A stretch of DNA of 64,000 nucleotides from UBA1724 sp963621575 (lineage in GTDB: Bacteria; Verrucomicrobiota; Lentisphaeria; Oligosphaerales; Oligosphaeraceae): NCBI GenBank assembly GCA_963621575.1, contig CAVFEH010000010.1, forward strand, positions 1-64,000. The letters are read 5' to 3'. Shown in pieces: positions 6,667 through 14,897 of this stretch (position 1 is its first letter; each line of letters starts with the position of its first letter). Position numbers and translations under genes: made by a program. The notes beneath the pieces were generated by a model, which did not search any database, was not told the origin of the DNA, and worked only from the letters and a program-made list of their open reading frames with translations.

Positions 6667-8817
6667 CTAGATTTCCTGGAGATTTAGCGACTTCAGATAT
6701 TGGTAGGTTCTGTCGTAGTATGCGGGGAGTCGGGTGCGGTCTTCGGGGAATCCCTCGGGGGTGAGGCGCGGATTGCCTTCGGGGACGCAGATGATCATTC
6801 CCTGTCGAGCGCGTGTGAGGAGGACGCGGTAGGCGTTGAGCATATACTTCCGGTTGTCCCCGTTCTTTTCGGGGATCCAGTTGTTTTTGCCATTGAACTT
6901 GTAGTATTCCCAGTGGCGGCGGGTGGGGTCGCAGCGCAGGTCTGCGTCCCAGAGGACGCAGGCGAAATCCAGTTCCAGGCCTTGCACTTGGATTTCCGTG
7001 GCGGCCTCCTCGAGGTAGTTTGAGGAGCGCACGTCGGATTTGTCCTCCAGGAACCAATGGACGGCATAGTCGTCTCCCTGCGCCAGGACATTGACGGCTT
7101 GGGGTTTGAAGCGTGCGGCCACCTTTGAGACCAGAATGCCGGTCTTGAGGGAGCCGCGGGCGTTCTGGCGGAGCCACTTTCGGGCGGCGGCGATATTCCG
7201 GGTGAGGTAGACGGGGTATCCGTTTTGGATGACGTCGGTGTAGAGCTCCGGGGCTTTTGGGTCGAAATCGAGGAGTGCGTGGACGAAGTCGGAGAGTCGC
7301 TCTGCGCGGAAGGAGCGCCGGTTTACCGCGAGATGGAGCACCTCGGAGAACGTCACGTTCGTGTTGTGCCGGAGCAGTTCGTGGACGCGTCCCTCGGCGT
7401 ATTCGGGCGCCGCCAGCTTGTTGGAGATATGGATCCGCCAATCCTGAAAGTGGTCGTTGAGGGCGTGGAGCCATTCGGCGATGCCGGCTTCGCCGGTGTT
7501 GATTTCCTGTCCTCCGCCCACCAGGCAGATGATGACGGCCCAGTCCTGGTGGTGGTCCAGAGACCAGATCAAGAAGGCCGCCTCGGAGACCGGGAAATTG
7601 GGGATCTTCAGCTTATTGCCGTATGTGCCGCCGCGTCGCAGGTAGTCGGCCAGGCGTTTGTGGGTCCAGGCGCGCTGGGCTTCGTCGAAGATCGCCACGT
7701 GTTCCCATTCGCCGTAGCCGCTCTCGCCCTGCCGCACGGCCTTGGCGGGGTCGATTTCCAGACGGCCATTCTCCACCGGATTCTTGATCTTCGCCAGCAT
7801 GTTGTCACGGTAGCGGTGGATGATCTGGATGAACTCCCCCACCTCCCGACGGGAATCGGAGAGATTCTTCTTTTCGCCTCGGGAATTGCACTTCTGCTTG
7901 TTGTCCAGCGCCAGGGCCTCCGTGAGCACCGCCACCAGCGGGCCATTCCCGGAGAGATACACCGCGCCGTCGTCATGGGAGCAGGCGCCATTCCGGTAGC
8001 TCTGTTTGACGGCGATGTCCAGTCCCACCAGCGTCTTGCCGGCGCCGGGCACGCCCGTCACAAAACAGATGCTCTTGCGCTTTGCGCGCTTGCTTTCTTC
8101 GATGACATCCAGGATGTACGCGATGGTGGCGTCCGTGGACGCCTGGTCCGCCTCGTGGCGGGTGATGTCCTCCACGGAGTGGTTTTCGTAGAGGGCCCGT
8201 GCCGCTTCGATGATGGTTGGCGTGGGCAGATACGGACTGATCTCCCACTGCCGCCCCCACTTTCCGGGATCGATTGGACTCCGGAAGCGTGAAACGACCT
8301 CCCGGACCACCGATTGCAGGCCCGCCTTTCCGGTGATGATGGGATTCAGGATCTGGTCGTGGTAGGCCGATGGCTGCAGCCGTTGCTCCTGCGGCGCGTA
8401 TTCCGTGGGGATCAGGACGGGAGCGATGGGGGCGGTGGCGCTGTGGAGATGGAAATTCTTCAGGTCCAGCGCATAGTCCAGCACCTGTTCCACATCCGCC
8501 TGTAACGCCTTTGTCTGGCCTACCTTGAACTCCAGGCAGAAGACGATCCCCTCCAGCAACAACACCACATCAATCCGCTTGCCCAGGCGCGGGATGTCGT
8601 ATTCGAAGAGGATATGGCTGTCGCAGTCTCGCCAGGGTCGTAGTTGCTCCTGCAAAATCGCGATCTCGCCTTGCCAGGCATCCCGCGCAGTGGACTGCAA
8701 GGCCCCGTGGAACGCCTCCGCGAGACTCCCGAGAAGCGCCTCGGGCGGCTTCTCCAAAAACTCCCGCAACGACGCGCGGAACATGCATCGGCTGGTCGGA
8801 CTCTGGGACATGAGCAT
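6667..8817 (-). CDS. Nuclease-helicase fusion, DUF2075 type
   Basis: A 716-residue two-domain protein. The N-terminal domain looks like a PD-(D/E)XK nuclease: Glu72, then RID83VV and CLE96FK98VG give the D-x12-E-x-K core. The second domain is a P-loop helicase of the DUF2075 / Schlafen group 3-like family, with Walker A GVPGAGKT at 255-262 and Walker B IFDEAQ at 376-381. Late helicase motifs (EIQVQGLELDFACVLWD and YRVLLTRARQGMIICVP) are also clear. The family is found in defence islands, but its role is not settled. It is the last gene of a lower-GC minus-strand pair, 12 bases after the CoiA-like gene's end. Start is ATG 8817, or ATG 8811. Confidence 0.85.
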   Translation of the reverse strand: MLMSQSPTSRCMFRASLREFLEKPPEALLGSLAEAFHGALQSTARDAWQGEIAILQEQLRPWRDCDSHILFEYDIPRLGKRIDVVLLLEGIVFCLEFKVGQTKALQADVEQVLDYALDLKNFHLHSATAPIAPVLIPTEYAPQEQRLQPSAYHDQILNPIITGKAGLQSVVREVVSRFRSPIDPGKWGRQWEISPYLPTPTIIEAARALYENHSVEDITRHEADQASTDATIAYILDVIEESKRAKRKSICFVTGVPGAGKTLVGLDIAVKQSYRNGACSHDDGAVYLSGNGPLVAVLTEALALDNKQKCNSRGEKKNLSDSRREVGEFIQIIHRYRDNMLAKIKNPVENGRLEIDPAKAVRQGESGYGEWEHVAIFDEAQRAWTHKRLADYLRRGGTYGNKLKIPNFPVSEAAFLIWSLDHHQDWAVIICLVGGGQEINTGEAGIAEWLHALNDHFQDWRIHISNKLAAPEYAEGRVHELLRHNTNVTFSEVLHLAVNRRSFRAERLSDFVHALLDFDPKAPELYTDVIQNGYPVYLTRNIAAARKWLRQNARGSLKTGILVSKVAARFKPQAVNVLAQGDDYAVHWFLEDKSDVRSSNYLEEAATEIQVQGLELDFACVLWDADLRCDPTRRHWEYYKFNGKNNWIPEKNGDNRKYMLNAYRVLLTRARQGMIICVPEGNPRLTPEGFPEDRTRLPAYYDRTYQYLKSLNLQEI

Positions 8818-8829
8818 GCGAACGTGACG

Positions 8830-9681
8830 TTAGAGCCGTCTACTTCTGCGAATCGGTGGCAGGCGATGATAATAAATTTGGTTGGGATCGAAATGGGGTG
8901 GAAATTGTTTCATTATGTCGTTTATTGCTTGAAAAAATGTCTTCTCCTTCGTGTGTTCTAGAAACTCACTTCTACGGAATTCAAGAATGTAACGGAAATC
9001 TTGTAGTGGATCTTTTGGCAGTAAGCAAAATAGTGGATTGTTTGGATCATTGACTGCAGGAAAGAAATCAAAGACTACGGGCACACTGCATGACGTCTAT
9101 TGAAAAGGGAGGCATTTTTCGACATTATGGCAAAAGAATATTGGCCATCCTGGACGAATTCGTCGTATGAATTGTTGTGCGTTTTTATTGAATTTTTGAA
9201 TATCTCGTTTCTTGCTTGATAAATCAACAACCCAAACGAGATTGTCATAGAAATGTTCGCGTTTCTGAAGCTCTTCGAGAGTGAGGAAAGAGTGCTGAAA
9301 TTCGATCGTTAGACAATGGTTATGGGGAACATTCGAAGCATCCGGGATGTAAACATCTGCTCTGTGTTTTTCCGTTGCTTTTTGAATGGTGAATTCCTGC
9401 CATTCTTTGGGGTACATATCCTGCCAAGCGATGTGCCAGGCGGTCTTGCCTTCACTCCAAGAGTCGCAATCGCGTAGATGTAAATGAGCCCAGTGGTGGA
9501 GGCGACACACCCCGCATTTGGCGAATACCTCTGCGCCACACAATGGGCATGTGCCATGCAGACCTTTCTCCGGAAGCCGTTTTTCTCCGTTGACGAAGGC
9601 ATAACGCATTCTAGCGGTCCGTGTGGCACATGCTGGTGAGGATGGAGATACGTTGTTGGTGTGTTCTTCTGGGATACTCAT
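8830..9681 (-). pseudogene. CoiA-like nuclease interrupted by an in-frame TAG
   Basis: Two reading frames (9681-9097 and 9084-8830) lie in the same frame, separated only by the TAG at 9099-9097 and four sense codons. Read through, they give one 283-codon CoiA-like protein. Visible are a zinc-binding pair CPLCG (Cys45, Cys48) with an HHWAH segment, then the nuclease-like core HRADV (Asp109) and TIEFQHS (Glu127, Gln129), and a C-terminal part beginning VVFDFFPAV. CoiA-family proteins combine a zinc finger with a PD-(D/E)XK fold; CoiA proper acts in competence and recombination. GC content is visibly lower than in neighbouring genes. It could be a pseudogene, a recoded amber codon, or two separately translated parts (a GTG exists at 9084). 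Confidence 0.65.
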
Positions 9682-9734
9682 AGAATTTCCGTCTTTGCAT
9701 GCGAGAAGTTACATGTTTTCAACCCAAAAGTCGG

Positions 9735-10751
9735 CTAATTGAGCAGTTCCCTCATGTGGGCGACTTCCTGGTCGCAGTCGGAGATCAGATCCTGGACGAT
9801 TTCCTGGACGGTTTGTTCTTTGTCGACCAGTCCGACAGATTGTCCGGCCATGACGGAGCCGTGCTGGACATCGCCGTCGATGGCGGCGTGCCGGAGTCCG
9901 CCGACCCAGAAGTGCTCCACCTGCTCCTGTGCGGACTGCCGGGTGACATGTCCGGCGTTGAGTTGGGAGAGCAGGTGGAGTTGGAGCCGCTCGAATTCGC
10001 GGGTGCCCTTGTTCCGGAGGGTCCGGACGGCGGTGACGGGGAGCGCGGAGTCGAATTGTCCGGCGGGCTGTGCGTCTTTTGCGCTGGCGTGGAGGAGTGC
10101 CTGCTTGAAATTGGGGTGTGCGGCGCACTCTTTTGCCACTGCGAAGCGGGTTCCCAGCTGGACTCCGGCGGCGCCCATCATGAGGAGATGCGCCATGAGT
10201 TTTCCGGTGGCCAGTCCGCCGCCCACGAAGACGGGGACTTTGTCGCACTGGAAGAGCACTTGCTGGAGGAGGACGCTGAGGGCGACGGGACCGATGTGTC
10301 CGCCGGCCTCGGTGCCTTCCAGGAGGAGCGCGTCGGCGCCGTAGGCGAGGAGCCGCCGCGCCAGGGGCTCGGTGGGGGCGAAGCAGAGCACCTTCGCGCC
10401 GGAGTCCTTGACGGCGGCGATTTCGGCGTCCTTGGGGATTCCGCCGGCGAAGATCACGAAGGGTACGTGGCACTGTTTCAGCACCTCCAGGTGGTTCTGG
10501 TATGCGGGTCCCAGGGTGATTACGTTGACGGCGAAGGGCCGGTCGGTGAGCCGTCGTGTTTCGGCGATGGCGTTCTCCAGCATTTGTGGCGGCATGGAGC
10601 CTCCGGCCAGGGCGGCGAAAGCGCCGGCCTGCGCCACAGCGGCCACCAGTGCGGGAGTGCTGACCCAGGTCATGGCGCCGCAGAGGATGGGGTATTGACA
10701 GCCCAGGAACCGGGTTCCGCGCTGGAAGATTCGCTCTGTGGAAGGGTCCAT
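9735..10751 (-). CDS. NAD(P)H-dependent flavin oxidoreductase (FabK / nitronate monooxygenase family)
   Basis: A 338-residue FMN-binding TIM-barrel protein. It opens with the family pattern LGCQYPILCGAMTWVSTPAL and an alternating AVAQAGAFAALAGGSMP. The flavin phosphate region reads EGTEAGGHIG, and PVFVGGGLATG with GAAGVQLGTRF follows. FabK enzymes reduce enoyl-ACP in fatty-acid synthesis, while nitronate monooxygenases detoxify propionate-3-nitronate; sequence alone does not separate them here. The C-terminus continues about 100 residues beyond the barrel motifs, as is usual. Start ATG 10751 is the first codon consistent with family N-termini. It stands 26 bases after the protease gene and is probably co-transcribed with it. 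Confidence 0.88.
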   Translation of the reverse strand: MDPSTERIFQRGTRFLGCQYPILCGAMTWVSTPALVAAVAQAGAFAALAGGSMPPQMLENAIAETRRLTDRPFAVNVITLGPAYQNHLEVLKQCHVPFVIFAGGIPKDAEIAAVKDSGAKVLCFAPTEPLARRLLAYGADALLLEGTEAGGHIGPVALSVLLQQVLFQCDKVPVFVGGGLATGKLMAHLLMMGAAGVQLGTRFAVAKECAAHPNFKQALLHASAKDAQPAGQFDSALPVTAVRTLRNKGTREFERLQLHLLSQLNAGHVTRQSAQEQVEHFWVGGLRHAAIDGDVQHGSVMAGQSVGLVDKEQTVQEIVQDLISDCDQEVAHMRELLN

Positions 10752-10777
10752 GCTCTTTTTCTTGCGTGGGGGGGTTG

Positions 10778-13030
10778 CTACTTGCGCTGGATGCTGAAGG
10801 CGGTGGCGTCGTTTTCCTGGTCGATGCGCATCATCTCGCCCATGATGGCCAGGGAGGCGTCCAGGATCACGTCCTCCCTGGGGGCGCCGTCGTCGTAGAT
10901 GGCCTCGTCGGCCTCGTGGAGCCGCTCGTTCTTGTCGCCGTCCCGTTCCGGCTGGTAGTGTTTCCACTTGCGGGCCAGCGCGGTCTCCTGGTCGCGGTAT
11001 TTGCGGGCCTCCCTGGATTCCAGGGGGAGCTTCCGTTTTTTCCGGAAGTCGACATATTCCCTCACGTCACGGGCGTATCGCAGGAAGGCGGGGTTGGAGT
11101 CTGCGTATTCCCGGTAGAATTCCTGAAGTTGGGGGAGGAAGGTCCGCAGGTTGGTGTGCCGGTAGTGGCGGACGGGTGAGATTTCGTCCCAGGGCAGCGC
11201 GTGGGGCAGATCGGACTCGGTGTTCTTGAAGGCCTCCAGGAAGGAGGGCAGGATGATATCGGGGGTGACGCCCAGCTTCTGGGTGGAGCCGCCGGTGACC
11301 CGGTAGAATTTCTGGATGGTGATCTTGAGGGAGCCCGGCTCCTGCTTCTCCAGGAGCCGCCGGTTCTGGCGCATGCGGGCGACTTCGTTGAGGTCCACCA
11401 GGCTTTGGACGGTGCCCTTTCCGTGGGTATGGGAATCCCCGACCACCACGGCGCGCTGCGAATCCTGGAGGCAGGCGGCGAGGATTTCGGTGGCGGAGGC
11501 GGCGCCGCGGTCCACCAGGACCATGAGGGGGCCGGTGTAGACCGCCGGGGTGGATGGCGCGGTGCGGACCTGGACTGCGCCGGTGCCGGCGCGGGTCTGG
11601 ACCACGGGGTTCGGGATGGTGCCTTTCCGGGTTTGCCCCTCCAGGAAGGCGCCGCTGAGCTGGATGGCCTCCTCCAGGGAGCCGCCGCCGTTGTTGCGCA
11701 TGTCGAGGACCAGTCCGTCCACGGGGCCGGATTGCAGGGCGTCTTTCAGGAGCCGGAGGACATCGCGGGTGGTGCTCTTGGCGTTTTTGTTCTTGTTGGC
11801 GACGCCCTCGAAATCCCGGTAGAAGCTCGGGAGGTAGATGCAGAGGACTCGTTTCCCGTCGACGGTGTGGAGGGTGCTCTGCGCCTCGGAGTCCTTCAGG
11901 CGGATTTCGTCCCGGGTGAGGATGATGGTCTTTTCGGAGGCGCCGCCCTCGGGGAGGACCGTGAGGTAGACCTGCGTTCCCTTCTTGCCGCGGATTTTCC
12001 GCACCACTTTGGAGAGTGGCATGCCGATGACGACGGTGGGTTCGTCGGAGGGGTTCTGGGCCACGGCGGTGATCCGGTCGCCGGGGTGGAGTCTTCCATC
12101 CAGTGCGGCGGGGCCGCCGGGGACCAGGCTCATGACGACGGTGTAGGAGTCCCGCCAGGTGAGAGTGGCTCCGATGCCCTGGAGGGAGAGGGACATGGAG
12201 ATGTCGAAGTCCTCTTTGGCCTCGGGGGCGTAGTAGCAGCTGTGGGGGTCCAGGAGAGTCGCGAAGGCGTTGACGAAGAGGCTGAGGATCTCCACGGGCT
12301 CGGCGTCCAGCCGGGTGCGGTAGGTGTTGATGAGTGCGTTTTGGTTTCTGAGGCGGACGGGCGGGGGCGTGTAGACGGCGTGGTGCTCGCCTTCCGCGGG
12401 CTCCTGGGGCTGGGCTTTTTCCAGGTCTTCCTGGGTGAGGCGGTCGGCGAGCAGGGCGTTCTTGACCATCTTCCGCCAGCGGTCCTGCTGTTCCTCCACG
12501 GTGAGGGGCCATTCCCGGTCGTCGGGGTCGTCGGTGACCTCCAGGTATTCCTTCTGGGAGAAATCGAATTCCTGCTGGTATGCCTGGAAGGAGTAGAGGC
12601 ACCATTCCCGGAGCCGCTGGAGGAAACGCTGGTAGACGGCGTAGGCGAAATTCAGGTCGGGCTGGTTGCGCTGGTAGAGCTTGTCCTCCCAGGCGCGGAA
12701 CTCCTCCAGGTCGCTGCGCAGGAAGTAGTTCTTCCCGGGATCCAGCATGAGGAAGTAGTTCCGGTACCACTGTGCCATGACGGCGCCGGTCATCTGGGGC
12801 TGGGAGTAGTGGTGCTGGAGGAGCGCCTCCACGGCGACACGGGCGATGAAGAGCTGTGTGGCGGTGGGGCTGTGCTTCTCCAGGGGGGCGTCGACCACCT
12901 TATCCTGCAGGTCGCGGGCCAGGCCGGCTTCGGTGAGGCCGGCGCGGCAGGGCGTGGCGGAGAAGAAGAGGAGTGCGCCCGCCAGAAGGAGGGGCAGGAG
13001 GAGGCTTTTGCGTTTCAGGGAGGAGGTCAT
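10778..13030 (-). CDS. prc: Carboxy-terminal (tail-specific) processing protease, S41 family
   Basis: A 750-residue periplasmic protease with a signal peptide (KRKSLLLPLLLAGALLFFSA). The domain order matches E. coli Prc/Tsp: a long helical N-terminal domain, a PDZ domain (around GIGATLTWRDSYTVVMSLVPGGPA and GDRITAVAQ), then the S41 protease core. The core shows LVLDMRNNGGGS, catalytic serine in DRGAASATEILAA and catalytic lysine in HGKGTVQ. A Tsp-type C-terminal domain follows. Such enzymes trim or degrade periplasmic proteins with exposed C-termini, including lipoproteins and peptidoglycan hydrolases. The chosen start (13030) gives the signal peptide; the frame is open further upstream but that stretch is proline-rich and overlaps dciA. 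Confidence 0.93.
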   Translation of the reverse strand: MTSSLKRKSLLLPLLLAGALLFFSATPCRAGLTEAGLARDLQDKVVDAPLEKHSPTATQLFIARVAVEALLQHHYSQPQMTGAVMAQWYRNYFLMLDPGKNYFLRSDLEEFRAWEDKLYQRNQPDLNFAYAVYQRFLQRLREWCLYSFQAYQQEFDFSQKEYLEVTDDPDDREWPLTVEEQQDRWRKMVKNALLADRLTQEDLEKAQPQEPAEGEHHAVYTPPPVRLRNQNALINTYRTRLDAEPVEILSLFVNAFATLLDPHSCYYAPEAKEDFDISMSLSLQGIGATLTWRDSYTVVMSLVPGGPAALDGRLHPGDRITAVAQNPSDEPTVVIGMPLSKVVRKIRGKKGTQVYLTVLPEGGASEKTIILTRDEIRLKDSEAQSTLHTVDGKRVLCIYLPSFYRDFEGVANKNKNAKSTTRDVLRLLKDALQSGPVDGLVLDMRNNGGGSLEEAIQLSGAFLEGQTRKGTIPNPVVQTRAGTGAVQVRTAPSTPAVYTGPLMVLVDRGAASATEILAACLQDSQRAVVVGDSHTHGKGTVQSLVDLNEVARMRQNRRLLEKQEPGSLKITIQKFYRVTGGSTQKLGVTPDIILPSFLEAFKNTESDLPHALPWDEISPVRHYRHTNLRTFLPQLQEFYREYADSNPAFLRYARDVREYVDFRKKRKLPLESREARKYRDQETALARKWKHYQPERDGDKNERLHEADEAIYDDGAPREDVILDASLAIMGEMMRIDQENDATAFSIQRK

Positions 13031-13095
13031 CGGAGGCGTGGGAGGCTTCGTCAATGGGGAACGGGAAAGGGGCGTCGTGCGGGCAGGGCCGCGGA

Positions 13096-13578
13096 TCAGC
13101 GCCGCCCCTGCTGGATCAGCCGGTAGCTCCGGATGCGGCCGTCGGTGCATTCGCGGAGTCGTTTTTGGAGGGCGTCTCCCAGGGGCGTCCTGGGAAAGAC
13201 GTAGAGGTACGTGTTGTTGTCAACGGCGATGAGGAGGGTGTCGTTTTCCACGGCGACGGGCGTGAGGTGCTTTGAGGTCTCCTGTCCCAGGAGGTCCGTC
13301 CAGGTCTTGGAGAGCTTTTCCAGGAGGAGCGCCTCGTCCTGCCGGATGCCGCCCAGGAAGTCCTCCACCAAGCCCCGGATGGGGCGTTCCTGCGGCAGGA
13401 GCTCGCCCACTGCGCAGGTGGCGGCCTCGTCGCCGACGCACTGCCGCAGCCACTGGAAGACCGCACGCTCCTCGCCCTGCGCCTTTCGGCGGCGTCGACG
13501 TTCCAGGGGCGTCTCCCCCTCCCCGCGGGAGGCGTAGCGTCTCAAGAGTCCCTGGTTGGAGTCGTCGTTTGCGGGCAT
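13096..13578 (-). CDS. dciA: DUF721 / DciA-like protein
   Basis: A roughly 160-residue protein whose C-terminal half matches the DUF721 (DciA) domain: a helix ending KTWTDLLGQETSKHLTPVAVE, then LLIAVDNNTYLYVF and a basic C-terminus RIRSYRLIQQGRR. DciA is the ancestral loader of the replicative helicase DnaB in bacteria without DnaC. The N-terminus is a basic run (ERRRRRKAQGEE). The ATG at 13611 would add eleven residues; neither start has a good ribosome-binding site. It ends 65 bases before the protease gene. Confidence 0.8.
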   Translation of the reverse strand: MPANDDSNQGLLRRYASRGEGETPLERRRRRKAQGEERAVFQWLRQCVGDEAATCAVGELLPQERPIRGLVEDFLGGIRQDEALLLEKLSKTWTDLLGQETSKHLTPVAVENDTLLIAVDNNTYLYVFPRTPLGDALQKRLRECTDGRIRSYRLIQQGRR

Positions 13579-13798
13579 GTGGAAAGTGTGGCATGGTCTT
13601 TCCGCGGGCATTTATCTTACGCGGGCGCGCGGGCCTGTGCGCACCGGGGAAAAACGTGGAATAACATACTGCGAAAAGCCTGTTCTTTCCCCGTGCCAGG
13701 CGGCGGATTCCGTGCGTGGGAAGCCCCTTGTGGCAGGGGCGTGGCAAATTCTTTTGGGGTGGCGTTTCCGCACCCCTGCACGATGGAATGGCAAGACG

Positions 13799-14497
13799 AT
13801 GGCGACTCTCCTGGAAAACTACTTCGCGGTGAAGGAATCGGTGCGGCGCGCCGCAGAGGATGCGGGGCGGGATCCCGCGGGGGTGCGTCTGCTGGCGGTG
13901 TCGAAGACCTTCCCCGCCGCGGACATCCGGGAGGTCTACGAGGGGGCGGGGCAGGTCGCCTTCGGCGAGAACCGCGTCCAGGAGTTGAAGGAGAAGGCGC
14001 CTGTGCTCCCGAAGGAGATCCAGTGGCACCTCATAGGACATCTCCAGCAGAACAAAGTTCGCGCCGCCCTGGAGTATGCCCAGTGGATCCACGGTATTGA
14101 TACGCCGAAGCTTTTTTTCCGGATCCAGGAGGTGGCCGCGGAGATGCAGGCCGCCCCGAAGCTGCTGCTGGAGGTGAATGTCTCCGGCGAGGAGAGCAAA
14201 TTCGGTTTCACTCCGCAGTCGGCGCGGGAGTTCGCCGGGACGCTCTCCGCCTGCGGGACGCTCCCGGCGCCCCTGGTGGGATTCATGACGATGGCCCCCC
14301 TGGACGCAGACGGGGACTGCCTCAAGAGGACTTTCGCCGGACTCCGAAGCCTCTGCGACGCAATCCAGGATATTCTAGGCACCCCGCTCCCCGAGCTCTC
14401 CATGGGAATGAGCGGGGACTACCCCGCCGCAATCCGCGAGGGCGCCACCATCGTCCGCATCGGAACCGCGATATTTGGACATCGAAGCTGTCGATAG
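13799..14497 (+). CDS. yggS: YggS-family PLP homeostasis protein
   Basis: A 232-residue single-domain alanine-racemase-fold protein. The PLP-binding lysine lies in RLLAVSKTFP, and other family marks are FGENRVQELKEKAP, WHLIGHLQQNK, LLEVNVSGEESKFGF, LSMGMSGDYPAAI and VRIGTAIFG. Members bind pyridoxal phosphate without catalysing a known reaction and affect B6 and amino-acid balance. It is a lone plus-strand gene between dciA and xseB. A TATCTT -10-like box with GC-rich discriminator lies at 13613-13618. Confidence 0.95.
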   Translation: MATLLENYFAVKESVRRAAEDAGRDPAGVRLLAVSKTFPAADIREVYEGAGQVAFGENRVQELKEKAPVLPKEIQWHLIGHLQQNKVRAALEYAQWIHGIDTPKLFFRIQEVAAEMQAAPKLLLEVNVSGEESKFGFTPQSAREFAGTLSACGTLPAPLVGFMTMAPLDADGDCLKRTFAGLRSLCDAIQDILGTPLPELSMGMSGDYPAAIREGATIVRIGTAIFGHRSCR

Positions 14498-14643
14498 CGC
14501 AGGGGAAGGCGGCGGTTTCTTTTGCGCTGGGACCGTTCCCTGCGAAAAAAAGCGGGCAATGTCGTCGGGACGTCCAAAGGACGGGAGGCAGCCATTTTTG
14601 CGCCCCTGCCGAATTCTTCCGTCAGCGGCTGCGCCTCCGGGGG

Positions 14644-14892
14644 TTATTGCTGCCCCAAGGACATGTCCGCCATGTCCTCTTTTGCAACGGTGCCGTCGGG
14701 TTGCCGGGTGAGTTTCTGGATTTTTTGCTCGGCGGAGGTCAGTTTTTCGTTGCAGAGTTTTCCGAGGGTGACTCCGCGTTCGAATTCCCGGATGCTTTCT
14801 TCGAGGGAGAGGGTCCCCGCCTCCAGCTGTTTGACGATATTTTCCAGTTCCTGGAGGGCCTGGTCGAAGGTGAGGTCTTTGGTGTCGTCCAT
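14644..14892 (-). CDS. xseB: Exodeoxyribonuclease VII small subunit
   Basis: An 82-residue helical protein of normal XseB length. The two-helix pattern LTFDQALQELENIVKQLEAG and LSLEESIREFERGVTLGKLC is diagnostic, followed by KLTSAEQKIQKLT. XseB subunits bind the long helical arm of XseA in the enzyme that degrades single-stranded DNA. It starts 5 bases after the xseA stop, so the pair is almost certainly co-translated. It converges with yggS, with a U/A-rich hairpin near 14518-14550 between them. Confidence 0.95.
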   Translation of the reverse strand: MDDTKDLTFDQALQELENIVKQLEAGTLSLEESIREFERGVTLGKLCNEKLTSAEQKIQKLTRQPDGTVAKEDMADMSLGQQ

Positions 14893-14897
14893 GGTGG

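Noticed and set aside
14518..14550. Possible bidirectional terminator between yggS and xseB
   Set aside because: The stem is short with a bulge and lacks a proper U run on either side; not strong enough to list.
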